From the NCBI RefSeq assembly GCF_014596745.1, contig NZ_JABTCF010000001.1:496001-560000 (forward strand): a stretch of 64,000 bases of DNA, read 5' to 3'. Shown here in pieces: positions 1 to 8,673 of the stretch (position 1 is the first letter of the stretch; every line of letters starts with the position of its first letter). This stretch comes from Maribacter aquimaris. GTDB lineage: Bacteria > Bacteroidota > Bacteroidia > Flavobacteriales > Flavobacteriaceae. The position numbers and the translations under genes are program-made. The notes below the pieces were generated by a model. It was not told the origin of the DNA and searched no databases. It was given only the letters and a program-made list of their open reading frames with translations.

Positions 1-1173
1 CCCAATTGCCGTAGGGTGTGCAGGTTTTTCCTTGGAAGCTTTCAAAAAGTTATAAATAACTGCCAACCTGTTTTTATCATTGATGTTCCAATCCAATTTA
101 AAAATACCCTTGGTAGATTCGGAGCCATAGGTAAACCCTTCATAGGCCCCAGTATCATACCCTAATGTACCTAAAGCGGATTGTACGGCCATAAGATCAC
201 TTTGCAACACCCTGGATTCATTAATGGCACCTGAGCCCGTATTGGGTATCCATCCGTTTGTACCAAGATCATCCCGTTGTTCTTTTTCAAAGTTTGCAAA
301 AAAGAAAAGTTTATCCTTAACAATAGGACCTCCGATACTAAAACCATATTGACTTTGATTCAAATCAGGCTTTACAACACTTTCGCCGCGGATTTTTCCT
401 CCGGTCAGACCTTCATTACGCGTAAACCCATATACTGTACCATGAAAGTCATTGGTACCACTCTTTGTTACTGCATTTACGGTTGCCCCCGTAAATCCGG
501 ATTGGGTTACATCGTAAGGAGCGGTTGACACTTGGATCTGTTCAATGGCATCCAAGGAAATGGGCTGTGCATCGGTTTGCCCACCAGGAGTCGGGGAATC
601 CAATCCAAAAGGGTTGTTGAAAATAGCCCCGTCCAAAGAAAAGTTATTGTATTGATCGTTTCGACCCCCAAATGAATTGCCACTTGCAGTAGGCTCCAAA
701 CGGGTGAAATCCTGCGCAGAACGCGAAATAGTGGGTAAACGGGTCAATTCCCTTCGACCAACACTGGTCTCAGCACCTGTTCGACCATCCCCGAAGGTAC
801 CTGACCGATCCGAAACCACGATTACTTCATCAAGTGCCTGACTATCCGTAAGCATTGCAGCATCCAAATCAAAGGTTTGCCCTAAGGTTAAAAACACATT
901 GTTCAGTTCTTGGGTCTTAAAACCGATATAAGACAAGGTAACCGTGTATGGTCCACCTACTCTCAGGTTCAATAGATTATAACGGCCATCCTCATTGGTA
1001 ATCGCACCATAAGTAGTACCCGTTGGGGTATGGACTGCGACAATATTAGCCCCTAATAAAGGTAAATTCCGATCATCGACCACCTTACCTCTAATATTGG
1101 AAGTCGTGACCTGTGCCATTGCCGTAAGAGAAACGAACAGCAGCACCATGCTAAGTTGGAGTTTTCTGTACAT
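1..1173 (-). CDS. Oar-like TonB-dependent outer-membrane receptor (N-terminal 391 codons; runs off the window)
   Basis: Reading leftwards from an ATG at 1173, the frame is open to base 1, so only the N-terminal part is present. The translation starts with a signal peptide (MYRKLQLSMVLLFVSLTAMA), then a carboxypeptidase-like regulatory domain (about residues 28-105, with the features NEDGRYNL and SYIGFK), then a plug domain (about 120-240, with SLDAIEQIQVSTAPYDV and NAVTKSGTNDFHG). This order is that of the Oar/TonB-dependent receptor family, which forms large outer-membrane beta-barrels for import or surface functions. The substrate cannot be told. The gene follows the rpsF-rpsR-rplI terminator and has its own -7 box. 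The barrel domain lies outside the window. Confidence 0.9.
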   Translation of the reverse strand, partial: MYRKLQLSMVLLFVSLTAMAQVTTSNIRGKVVDDRNLPLLGANIVAVHTPTGTTYGAITNEDGRYNLLNLRVGGPYTVTLSYIGFKTQELNNVFLTLGQTFDLDAAMLTDSQALDEVIVVSDRSGTFGDGRTGAETSVGRRELTRLPTISRSAQDFTRLEPTASGNSFGGRNDQYNNFSLDGAIFNNPFGLDSPTPGGQTDAQPISLDAIEQIQVSTAPYDVTQSGFTGATVNAVTKSGTNDFHGTVYGFTRNEGLTGGKIRGESVVKPDLNQSQYGFSIGGPIVKDKLFFFANFEKEQRDDLGTNGWIPNTGSGAINESRVLQSDLMAVQSALGTLGYDTGAYEGFTYGSESTKGIFKLDWNINDKNRLAVIYNFLKASKEKPAHPTAIG

Positions 1174-1194
1174 ATGTTTGGTTTGAGTTAGATC

Positions 1195-1202
1195 CAAAAA
1201 TA
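1195..1202 (-). promoter_or_regulatory. Bacteroidota -7 box for the TonB receptor
   Basis: The minus strand reads TATTTTTG, matching the Bacteroidota consensus TAnnTTTG, 22 bases before the ATG at 1173. It sits directly behind the terminator of the upstream ribosomal protein operon, so the receptor is likely transcribed on its own. Confidence 0.55.
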
Positions 1203-1204
1203 GC

Positions 1205-1235
1205 ACAAAAAAAGAGCTATGCAGGCATAGCTCTT
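1205..1235 (-). terminator. Rho-independent terminator of the rpsF-rpsR-rplI operon
   Basis: On the minus strand the arms AAGAGCTATGC and GCATAGCTCTT form an 11-base inverted repeat (a CAGG-type loop in practice), followed by a run of seven T. It lies just behind the rplI stop codon. Confidence 0.85.
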
Positions 1236-1257
1236 AAAAGTTATTAACGGTAAGTTC

Positions 1258-1707
1258 CTATTTATCAGCAACTACCTCAAATGGGAAATCGATAATCACA
1301 TCCCTGTGAAGTCTTACTTGTGCAGAAGCTACACCAGTTCTTTTTACCGTGCCTCCGAGAATATTGATGAATTTTTTATCAATCTCGTGTCCTTCTTTTT
1401 CAAGTGCAGCGGCTAAATCTATTGATGTAACCGATCCAAAAAGTTTATCACCAGCACCAGCCTTTGCCTTAATTTTAAGTTCAAGGGTCTTTAATGCCTC
1501 AGCTACTTTATTTGCAGCGTCAATGACTTTCTTTTCTTTATGGGCTCTCTGTCTTAAATTTTCTGCCAATACCTTTTTTGCTGAAGGAGTAGCCAATGAG
1601 GCCAACCCTTTAGGTATTAGAAAATTTCTTCCGTAACCGTTCTTAACACTTACTAAATCGTCTTTAAAACCTAAGTTTTGTACGTCTTCCTTTAATATAA
1701 GTTCCAT
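1258..1707 (-). CDS. rplI: 50S ribosomal protein bL9
   Basis: The 149-residue product is the normal length for bL9. The N-terminal RNA-binding domain (residues 1-50) carries the family signature around residues 12-32, with LGFKDDLVSVKNGYGRNFL followed by IPKGLA. A charged connecting helix spans about residues 50-80, and the C-terminal domain has KLFGSVTS and a final beta segment. bL9 binds 23S rRNA near the L1 stalk and helps reading-frame maintenance. It is the last gene of rpsF-rpsR-rplI, 12 bases behind rpsR, the usual bacterial order, and is followed by a strong terminator. Confidence 0.98.
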   Translation of the reverse strand: MELILKEDVQNLGFKDDLVSVKNGYGRNFLIPKGLASLATPSAKKVLAENLRQRAHKEKKVIDAANKVAEALKTLELKIKAKAGAGDKLFGSVTSIDLAAALEKEGHEIDKKFINILGGTVKRTGVASAQVRLHRDVIIDFPFEVVADK

Positions 1708-1719
1708 GGTTCGTTTCTT

Positions 1720-2016
1720 TTATTTTAATAAATCACCAACATAGGGCATAAGTGCCAAATGGCGGGCTCTCTTAACGGCCTGTGCCACTTTTCTCTGATA
1801 TTTCAAAGAAGTACCTGTTAACCTTCTTGGAAGAAGTTTTCCTTGTTCATTAACCAATTTCATTAAGAAATCAGCATCCTTATAGTCAATGTATTTAATA
1901 CCTGACTTTTTGAAACGACAATATTTCTTTTTTGTGTTGGTTTCGATATTCAATGGGGTCAAATATCTGATTTCCCCATCTTTTTTACCTTTTGCCTGTT
2001 GTTCTATAGATGCCAT
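1720..2016 (-). CDS. rpsR: 30S ribosomal protein bS18
   Basis: The 98-residue protein has the bS18 core: [16 protein letters not shown] at about residues 32-47, then [18 protein letters not shown] and the basic stretch [15 protein letters not shown] charged N-terminal extension of about 20 residues ([20 protein letters not shown]) makes it longer than the roughly 75-residue E. coli protein, as is common in Bacteroidota. bS18 pairs with bS6 on the platform of the 30S subunit, and rpsF is the gene just upstream, five bases away. Confidence 0.98.
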   Translation of the reverse strand: MASIEQQAKGKKDGEIRYLTPLNIETNTKKKYCRFKKSGIKYIDYKDADFLMKLVNEQGKLLPRRLTGTSLKYQRKVAQAVKRARHLALMPYVGDLLK

Positions 2017-2021
2017 AGTAC

Positions 2022-2360
2022 TTACGCTTTAGATTTTAGTCTTGTTCTTCTTTTCTCAGCCCATTCAATGGCATGCTTGTCTAACTTTACAGTCAAGAAA
2101 CGCATTACACGTTCGTCTCTTCTGAATTCCTGCTCATAAGGAGTGATTACCTCCCCAGGTGCTTTGAATTCAAATAAGTGGTAAAAACCACTCTTTTTGT
2201 TCTGTATTGGATAAGCCAATTTCTTGAGCCCCCAATTTTCGTTGGATACCATTTTGGCATCATTCTTGATTAAGAAATCCTCGAATTTCTTAACTGTTTC
2301 CTCTATCTGAACATCTGATAGAACGGGATTTAAAATGAAAACAGTTTCGTAATTGTTCAT
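2022..2360 (-). CDS. rpsF: 30S ribosomal protein bS6
   Basis: The 112-residue protein begins [16 protein letters not shown], the typical first beta strand of bS6, and carries the conserved [13 protein letters not shown] and [10 protein letters not shown] segments and [15 protein letters not shown] near the end. It binds bS18 and 16S rRNA on the 30S platform. It is the first gene of the operon, behind a TAnnTTTG box at 2383-2390. Confidence 0.98.
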   Translation of the reverse strand: MNNYETVFILNPVLSDVQIEETVKKFEDFLIKNDAKMVSNENWGLKKLAYPIQNKKSGFYHLFEFKAPGEVITPYEQEFRRDERVMRFLTVKLDKHAIEWAEKRRTRLKSKA

Positions 2361-2382
2361 AAATATTTTGTTTTAAGGATCG

Positions 2383-2390
2383 CAAAAATA
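2383..2390 (-). promoter_or_regulatory. Bacteroidota -7 box for rpsF operon
   Basis: The minus strand reads TATTTTTG followed by CG, a good match to TAnnTTTG, 22 bases before the rpsF ATG. The leader is short, so no large structured leader fits between this box and rpsF. Confidence 0.6.
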
Positions 2391-2592
2391 AGAATATTTA
2401 CGAGTTAACACAAGAAAACGAGAAAATCTTCGTTATAGATAGGATAATTATAATAATAGAACCAAACAAAAATTGAATTTAATGATCGATGCAGATTACA
2501 CAGTATTTAATGCAATGTTTACAACTTTTATTGCAGTTCAGCGTGTTATTTCGGTAATTTGTCGATGATTTAACCCCACAAATCAACCTTTT

Positions 2593-3285
2593 ATGAAATT
2601 AAGAAGTATTATTGTTGATGATTCATCAATGCAGCGGATGGCGGTCGCAAAATTGGTCAACAACCATCCTAACCTAGCAATGGTTGCTGAATATAGCAAT
2701 GCGATCGAGGCAAAGAACGGTATCAAAAACCATGAAATCGATTTGATTTTTCTTGATGTCGAAATGCCCATCATAAATGGATTTGACCTACTCGAGTCCC
2801 TAGAAAACAGTCCTCAGGTGATTTTAATCACCGGTAAACCCGATTATGCCCTTAAGGCATTCGACTATGACGTAACAGATTATTTGCACAAACCCATTAC
2901 GATGGCACGTTTTGATGCATCTGTTAAAAGAGCAGTCGCAAAATACGAACAAATGAACAGGGTTCTTGAGGATGAAGAACACATCTTCGTAAAGAGTAAC
3001 CTTAAGAAAAGAAAAGTTATACTTAACGATATTAAGTGGATAGAAGCCCTTGGTGACTACATAAAATTAGTGACTGATGAAGCCAATATCGTAATCTTAT
3101 CAACAATGAAATCTTTCGAAAAGCAACTGCCTGAAGAAAAATTTCTTAGAATCCATAAGTCTTATATCGTTAACCTTGAAAAGGTTGAGAAATTCAACAG
3201 TAAAAATGTTGAAGTAAGTGGAAGGTCTATTCCTTTAAGTAGGAATAAAAAAGCCGAACTGGCCGAAGCGCTGAGTAACGTTTAA
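2593..3285 (+). CDS. LytTR-type response regulator (orphan)
   Basis: The 230-residue protein has a receiver domain (residues 1-120) with the acidic pocket D9/D10, the phosphorylation site D55 in LIFLDVEMP, T80 and K100 in YLHKP. A LytTR DNA-binding domain follows (about 130-228, with FVKSNLKKRKVILNDIKWIEALGDY cut by convention at both ends, and FLRIHKSYIVNL). Such regulators are phosphorylated by membrane histidine kinases (often LytS/YehU type) and bind DNA through beta strands. No kinase gene lies next to it, so the partner must be elsewhere. It converges with priA; the stop codons are about 30 bases apart. Confidence 0.93.
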   Translation: MKLRSIIVDDSSMQRMAVAKLVNNHPNLAMVAEYSNAIEAKNGIKNHEIDLIFLDVEMPIINGFDLLESLENSPQVILITGKPDYALKAFDYDVTDYLHKPITMARFDASVKRAVAKYEQMNRVLEDEEHIFVKSNLKKRKVILNDIKWIEALGDYIKLVTDEANIVILSTMKSFEKQLPEEKFLRIHKSYIVNLEKVEKFNSKNVEVSGRSIPLSRNKKAELAEALSNV

Positions 3286-3317
3286 TTTTACCTGGGAAAT
3301 TTCTGGGATTTACAATG

Positions 3318-5774
3318 TTAAATGTGGTCTACATTGTAGATTACCCTAACACTTCTGAACTGCGAAATGGCATTAAAGGAATTTTCTATTCTTTTAATGC
3401 TATTTTTTGTTTTGCCCAATGGTTGTCCCAAAGGGATCTTAATAATCACATTCTTCAGGTATTGATTCCGTATTCGTGCCACGGGAGGATATTCAGGCCC
3501 TAAAATGCCTGCCCGAAAAATAGTTCTCAAGCCTTTGGCGAACCATTCAGCGGCATCGTTCAACGTATTGTAATTTTTGTGCTTGAAAGTAATCTTGATA
3601 ATTCGATTTACTGGTGGATAAAGAAACTGTTCCCGCTCGTATAGCTGCTCTTTGAACATTCCCAAATAATCATTTGTTGAAACCTGTTTCAATATTTGAT
3701 GATAAGGATTGAAACTCTGGACAATCACCTTTCCCCTTTTTTGGGTACGCCCTGCCCTACCCGCAACTTGGGTCAATAGCTGAAAACTACGTTCATGGGC
3801 GCGATAATCCGGGAAATTCAACAAAGAATCCGCATTCATTATCCCTACTAGGCTCACATTTCTAAAATCGAGCCCTTTGGTAAGCATTTGCGTACCCACA
3901 AGCACATCCAACTCTTGTTGCTCAAAAGCAGTTATTATTTTTTCATACCCATATTTTCCCCGGGTCGTATCCAAATCCATTCGGCCCACTTTTGCATCGG
4001 GAAACAATTTCTTAAACTCATGCTCCACCTGTTCGGTACCAAACCCTTTCGTATCCAAGGTTGGACTACCACAGGCCTCACAGATTTCAGGAAGGGCTAT
4101 ATGGTGTCCGCAGTAATGACAACGCAATTGCTTTTTAAACTGGTGATAGGTCAAACTTACGTCACAATTGGGACACTGGGGGGAATGCCCACAAGTGGTA
4201 CATTCAACAATAGGCGCAAAACCCCTACGGTTCTGAAACAGGATTGCCTGTTCCCCATTATCCAATGTATCCGTGATTTCCTCCAACAATCGCTCAGAGA
4301 AATGCCCCTTCATTCTTCTTTTTCGGGTCTGCTCCTTTAGGTCGACCAATTCAATATCGGGCATTAAAACATCGCCAAACCTTCTATCAATTCTTGCATA
4401 ACCGTATTTTCCCGTCTGCGAATTGTAATAACTCTCTACGCTAGGGGTAGCTGACCCCAAAACAATATTGGACCCGTGCAGATTGGACAACACGATTGCT
4501 GCGTCCCTTGCGTGGTATCTCGGCGCAGGATCGAATTGTTTAAAAGAACCTTCATGTTCTTCATCGACAACAATAAGCCCTAAATTCGAATAAGGAAGAA
4601 ATAATGCGGAGCGAGCGCCAATAACGATTTGTGCCTTGGCCTTTTTTGCCAGGACATTATTCCATACCTCCACCCTTTCATGAATGCTATATTTAGAATG
4701 GTAAACAGAGATCTTTTCCCCGAAATACTCCTGCAGTCTTGAAATCAATTGCGTGGTCAATGCAATTTCAGGAAGTAAATACAAGGCCTGTTTCCCAGCG
4801 TTGATACAAGTTTCGATAAGCTTCATATAGACCTCGGTCTTGCCTGAGGAAGTTACACCATGAAGCAATGCAACCTTATGACCATCAAAACTTCCTTGAA
4901 TTTCATCCAAAGCTTTTTGCTGATGTTCATTCAGGCTTTTTAAATCAAAATCCCCCGCAGTCCCATCATAATTGACCCTATCGACCTGTATGTGGTATTC
5001 CTCCAAAACACCTTTGTCTATCAAGGTCTTTATCACGGCCTTGGAACTGCCACTCATCTGTTCCAAATCAGTGATCTTTATCGGCTTCTTATCCTTTACC
5101 TCCAATTGGAAAAGGGATAATACCACTTGACTTTGTTTCGGAGCCCTTGTCAAAGATTGCAGCAACTCCTCCAACTTCCCTTCGGACTGGTATGCCGTAC
5201 CTAATTTTACATACCTTACCAATTTTGGTTTATATTGCTCGTAAATCTCGTCTTTTAGAAGAATGACCTGTTTTTCAATCAACCTGTTCAATATGGGCAG
5301 TACATTTTTCCGGTCGACAATGGCACTGACCTCATCAACCCTAAGCATCGATTGATGCTGCAAGGCCTCATAAACCAAAAATTCATCATCCTTTAGATCA
5401 CTTTCATCAACCTCCCCCCTTTCATTCCGTAGGATCAGGGTTTCACTCTCTAACAAAAATGCGCTTGGCATGGCACTTCGGAACACCTCCCCAAGTGTAC
5501 ACATATAATAATCGGCAATCCACCGCCAATGTTGCAACTGTATTGTGTTTACCACTGGGGTATCATCCAATATCTTATGGATTTCCTTAGCCTCATACAC
5601 CTCAGGAGGGGTAGTATGGATTTCAAATACCAGGGCCGTGTATATCTTTGATTTACCAAAAGGGACCGCAACACGCATCCCAGGTTGTAAAAACCGGGAT
5701 TCAGGTTCCGAAATACTGTAGGTGAAAAGCTTTTCTAGCGGAATGGGTAAGATGACGTTGATGAAATGTTCCAT
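3318..5774 (-). CDS. priA: Primosomal replication restart helicase PriA
   Basis: The 818-residue protein has the PriA layout: an N-terminal 3'-OH binding domain (about 1-100), a winged-helix region, and a helicase core with Walker A GVTSSGKT at about 306-313 and the DEEH box (VVDEEHEGSFKQ). The zinc-binding insert has paired cysteines (CTTCGHSPQCPNC and CHYCG...CEACG). The second RecA-like fold has QVAGRAGR. PriA recognises stalled forks and reloads the replicative helicase. It is the last gene of a run nadC-yihY-DUF2147-priA, 12 bases behind DUF2147, so co-transcription is likely although the functions are not related. Confidence 0.98.
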   Translation of the reverse strand: MEHFINVILPIPLEKLFTYSISEPESRFLQPGMRVAVPFGKSKIYTALVFEIHTTPPEVYEAKEIHKILDDTPVVNTIQLQHWRWIADYYMCTLGEVFRSAMPSAFLLESETLILRNERGEVDESDLKDDEFLVYEALQHQSMLRVDEVSAIVDRKNVLPILNRLIEKQVILLKDEIYEQYKPKLVRYVKLGTAYQSEGKLEELLQSLTRAPKQSQVVLSLFQLEVKDKKPIKITDLEQMSGSSKAVIKTLIDKGVLEEYHIQVDRVNYDGTAGDFDLKSLNEHQQKALDEIQGSFDGHKVALLHGVTSSGKTEVYMKLIETCINAGKQALYLLPEIALTTQLISRLQEYFGEKISVYHSKYSIHERVEVWNNVLAKKAKAQIVIGARSALFLPYSNLGLIVVDEEHEGSFKQFDPAPRYHARDAAIVLSNLHGSNIVLGSATPSVESYYNSQTGKYGYARIDRRFGDVLMPDIELVDLKEQTRKRRMKGHFSERLLEEITDTLDNGEQAILFQNRRGFAPIVECTTCGHSPQCPNCDVSLTYHQFKKQLRCHYCGHHIALPEICEACGSPTLDTKGFGTEQVEHEFKKLFPDAKVGRMDLDTTRGKYGYEKIITAFEQQELDVLVGTQMLTKGLDFRNVSLVGIMNADSLLNFPDYRAHERSFQLLTQVAGRAGRTQKRGKVIVQSFNPYHQILKQVSTNDYLGMFKEQLYEREQFLYPPVNRIIKITFKHKNYNTLNDAAEWFAKGLRTIFRAGILGPEYPPVARIRNQYLKNVIIKIPLGQPLGKTKNSIKRIENSFNAISQFRSVRVIYNVDHI

Positions 5775-5786
5775 ACACCCCGTCTT

Positions 5787-6227
5787 TTAGCTTTCAACGC
5801 GCAACCAAGTTTGCGTTCTATAAATAATAGCCAAATACCCCCGAACCTTAAGCTCATTGTGATTTTCCGGATTCAACCATATCTTGCATCGAAACGTCAT
5901 AGCCTGTTGTGGATCGAATAGTTTTTTACCTTTCCATTCCCCATTATGGTGTTCTTTAGCCGCTTCTATAATCGTCATTCCTAATATAGGTTGATCCTTT
6001 AACTCCCCATCGCATTTAGAACAAACAGCGCTTTCTTTACCCTCTTCCAGGATTTTGACAACGTGACCATACATGAGGCCATCCTTCTCATAAATATCAA
6101 TAATGGCTTTGGGCTTGCCTGTGCGGTCATCAATGGTCTTCCATTTGCCGAATACACTTTGCGATTGTACGGTAAAGGAGAACATGACCAACATTCCCAA
6201 TAGTAATAGTTTACTTCTCTTTGTCAT
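5787..6227 (-). CDS. DUF2147 family secreted protein
   Basis: The 146-residue product has a signal peptide (residues 1-22, ending VQSQS) followed by the DUF2147 pattern: GKWKTIDDRTGKPKAIIDIYEKDG, GHVVKI, a CSKCDG pair of cysteines, and a C-terminal RGYL...RTQTWLRV. The family is small, periplasmic or outer-membrane associated, and has no settled function. Its start lies inside the end of the upstream yihY-like gene (17-base overlap), which points to translational coupling in the nadC-yihY-DUF2147-priA run. Confidence 0.85.
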   Translation of the reverse strand: MTKRSKLLLLGMLVMFSFTVQSQSVFGKWKTIDDRTGKPKAIIDIYEKDGLMYGHVVKILEEGKESAVCSKCDGELKDQPILGMTIIEAAKEHHNGEWKGKKLFDPQQAMTFRCKIWLNPENHNELKVRGYLAIIYRTQTWLRVES

Positions 6228-7191
6228 CTATATTGATGTTTTTTCGTAATGAATTAAGTGATGCGTTCAGTTCGAACCCGAGCAGCAATATATTGGAATT
6301 TAACCAAATGAACACCATTAGGATCAATAATCCTCCCAATGCCCCATATAATTCGTTATATCTCGCAAACTTCTCAACATAAACCCCAAAAAGATACGAA
6401 GTCAAAACAAAGAGTATCGTGGTCATTAAAGCCCCTACCGAAAAGAATTTTGCCTGTTTTCCTTCTGCGGTACCGAAATAATATAAAATGGCGGTTGTGA
6501 AATAGGACAAAATCACAAAAAAGAGAACCTTGCCAACCTGTGCTCCTATGATGTCATTTTCTGACAAATTAAAACCATTGGACTTTGCGGCCCATGCACT
6601 TAGATAATCCAGAATATAAAATTCAAAATACACGTAGATTGCGGCCCCTAAAATCAAAAGTACGGATAGGATCAGCCCCACCATAAGTGCATAGGCATAC
6701 TGCCGTATAAAATTCCGGGTTAATTTAACATGATATGAATTCTCAAATCCCCCAAAAATAGCATTCACCCCATTGGCCATTAAGAATATCGAAATAAAAA
6801 ATGCCGAGGATAGCACCCCGCCACTTTTCTGATCTTTAATCTGCTGATAAATATCCCCAAAATACTCACTGGTCGCCGATGGGAGAAAAGATTCCAGGAA
6901 CAATAGGAATTGGGCATCAAAGTTTTCATTGCCCACACTCGCGTAGGGCACAATGACAGGCACCAGGGATACCAAAAATATCAAAAGGGGAAACAGTGCC
7001 ATAAACAGACTAAAGGCAATGGAGCTTGCCCTAGAGGATAATGCACCCTGTACGATACCCAGGATATACATTTCTGCAAGGTCATACAGTGAAAGCCCTT
7101 CAAAAGCCGGTAATTTTACCTTTTTCAAAAGGGATACCAGCCAATTGACTACAGGGATTTTATCAAGTTTAGCTTCTATCTCCTCCGACAT
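6211..7191 (-). CDS. YihY/BrkB family inner-membrane protein
   Basis: The 326-residue protein has about six hydrophobic segments and the family features ASSIAFSLFMALFPLLIFL and GALGGLLILMVFIWLNSNILLLG. YihY/BrkB proteins (once wrongly called RNase BN) are inner-membrane proteins of unknown transport or envelope role. The ATG directly follows the nadC stop codon without a gap, and the 3' end overlaps the DUF2147 gene. A hydrophilic N-terminus of about 40 residues precedes the first membrane segment. Confidence 0.92.
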   Translation of the reverse strand: MSEEIEAKLDKIPVVNWLVSLLKKVKLPAFEGLSLYDLAEMYILGIVQGALSSRASSIAFSLFMALFPLLIFLVSLVPVIVPYASVGNENFDAQFLLFLESFLPSATSEYFGDIYQQIKDQKSGGVLSSAFFISIFLMANGVNAIFGGFENSYHVKLTRNFIRQYAYALMVGLILSVLLILGAAIYVYFEFYILDYLSAWAAKSNGFNLSENDIIGAQVGKVLFFVILSYFTTAILYYFGTAEGKQAKFFSVGALMTTILFVLTSYLFGVYVEKFARYNELYGALGGLLILMVFIWLNSNILLLGFELNASLNSLRKNINIDDKEK

Positions 7192-8049
7192 TTATACCGC
7201 TTTAAGGCTAAGGTCCATATTGTAAACCGAGTGTGTTAAAGCCCCTGAGGAAATGTAATCTACCCCACATTCCGCATATTCCCTAATTGTTTGTTCGTTG
7301 ATTCCTCCTGAGGATTCCGTTTGGCATTGGTCTCCGATCATGGCCACTGCCTTTCGGGTATCTGCATAATCAAAATTATCGATCAAGATACGATGAACGC
7401 CTTTGGTTTCAAGAATTTCGCTAATCTCATTCAAATTCCTTGCTTCGACAATAATTTTCAAGTCCCGTTGGGTTTCCTTTAAATATGCCTGTGTTTTTTG
7501 TATCGCCTTGGTAATCCCTCCCGCAAAATCGATATGGTTATCCTTAAGCATGATCATATCATACAGGGCAAACCTATGGTTTTCACCACCCCCTATTTTT
7601 ACAGCCCATTTTTCAAGAGCCCTAATCCCAGGAGTGGTTTTCCTTGTATCCAGTATTTTAGTTCCCGTACCTTCCAGCAAGGTGACATAGGAATTCGTCT
7701 TGGTTGCGATGGCACTCATACGTTGCATTGCATTCAACACCAGACGTTCTGCCTTTAATATACTTTGTGAACGTCCGGAAACATAAAAAGCAATATCCCC
7801 ATATTTTACCTCAGCCCCATCCTCGATCAACGTTTCCACCTGCATTTCATCATCTATATGAGCGAACACCTGCTTGGCAAAATCAATCCCTGCAATGATC
7901 CCCTCATCCTTGACCAAGAGTTTCGCCTTTCCTTTGGCGGTTTCAGGAATACACGCCAAGGAGCTGTGGTCCCCATCACCAACATCCTCACGAATGGCAT
8001 TGGCAATTATCAAATCGATCTCATGTTGAAATTGTGCTTGTGTAATCAT
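7192..8049 (-). CDS. nadC: Quinolinate phosphoribosyltransferase (carboxylating)
   Basis: The 285-residue protein is the usual length for NadC. It converts quinolinate and PRPP to nicotinate mononucleotide and CO2 in de novo NAD synthesis. Seen motifs are EDVGDGDHSS near the N-terminus, the PRPP-binding region with LNAMQRMSAIAT and DTRKTTPGIRALEKWAVKIGG, MIMLKDNHI, VEARNLNE, and the C-terminal ESSGGI...SSGALTHS. It heads the operon with yihY, DUF2147 and priA, and is divergent from rlmH across 82 bases. Confidence 0.97.
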   Translation of the reverse strand: MITQAQFQHEIDLIIANAIREDVGDGDHSSLACIPETAKGKAKLLVKDEGIIAGIDFAKQVFAHIDDEMQVETLIEDGAEVKYGDIAFYVSGRSQSILKAERLVLNAMQRMSAIATKTNSYVTLLEGTGTKILDTRKTTPGIRALEKWAVKIGGGENHRFALYDMIMLKDNHIDFAGGITKAIQKTQAYLKETQRDLKIIVEARNLNEISEILETKGVHRILIDNFDYADTRKAVAMIGDQCQTESSGGINEQTIREYAECGVDYISSGALTHSVYNMDLSLKAV

Positions 8050-8119
8050 TGGAAAAAATGGTTTGTGCTAAATTACTAAAAACAATATCCAATATGAATA
8101 TCCTATTGGCTGAAAGTTT

Positions 8120-8127
8120 TATTTTTG
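8120..8127 (+). promoter_or_regulatory. -7 box for rlmH, nearly leaderless
   Basis: TATTTTTG lies only four bases before the rlmH ATG at 8132. In Bacteroidota transcription starts a few bases behind this box, so the message would start at or next to the start codon. Confidence 0.45.
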
Positions 8128-8131
8128 GGTC

Positions 8132-8605
8132 ATGACCATAAAACTACTTGCCATTGGCAAAACCGATAGTGCTTCTTTACAGCATCTTATATCCGATTAC
8201 GAAAAAAGACTCCATCATTATATCAAGTTTGAGTTGGAAATTATTCCGGACCTGAAGAATGTAAAAAATCTTTCTGAAGTCCAACAGAGAGAAAAAGAAG
8301 GTGCATTGATCCTGAAAAAACTCAGCAATACCGACGTTTTGATTCTTTTGGATGAAAATGGAAAACAATTTGATTCCGTTGGATTCTCGAATTACCTTCA
8401 GAAAAAGATGAACTCAGGCATAAAACAATTGGTTTTGGTCATCGGTGGGCCATACGGTTTTAGTGATGCGGTATACGCAAAAAGCCAAGGCAAAATCAGT
8501 TTATCGAAAATGACCTTTTCCCATCAAATGGTTCGCCTTTTCGTGGTTGAACAACTCTATAGGGCATTCACTATTTTAAAAAATGAACCTTATCACCATC
8601 GTTGA
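8132..8605 (+). CDS. rlmH: 23S rRNA (pseudouridine1915-N3)-methyltransferase RlmH
   Basis: The 157-residue protein is a SPOUT methyltransferase of normal length that methylates pseudouridine 1915 in helix 69 of 23S rRNA. It has the LLDENGKQFDS segment, the SAM-binding knot LVIGGPYGFSDAVY, the KISLSKMTFSHQMVRLFVVEQLYRA helix region (here given in parts) and the C-terminal YHHR that is diagnostic of the family. It is a single gene; the next gene, serA, is convergent. Confidence 0.98.
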   Translation: MTIKLLAIGKTDSASLQHLISDYEKRLHHYIKFELEIIPDLKNVKNLSEVQQREKEGALILKKLSNTDVLILLDENGKQFDSVGFSNYLQKKMNSGIKQLVLVIGGPYGFSDAVYAKSQGKISLSKMTFSHQMVRLFVVEQLYRAFTILKNEPYHHR

Positions 8606-8673
8606 TCTTTAGGCATCATTGATCCCTTTTTTATAGGAATCACCCCCTGTTTTGGACCATGTATCCCAAAGTT

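Noticed and set aside
3888-4340. Open frame of 150 codons on the plus strand inside priA
   Set aside because: It is antisense to the well-supported PriA helicase core and has no recognisable domain.
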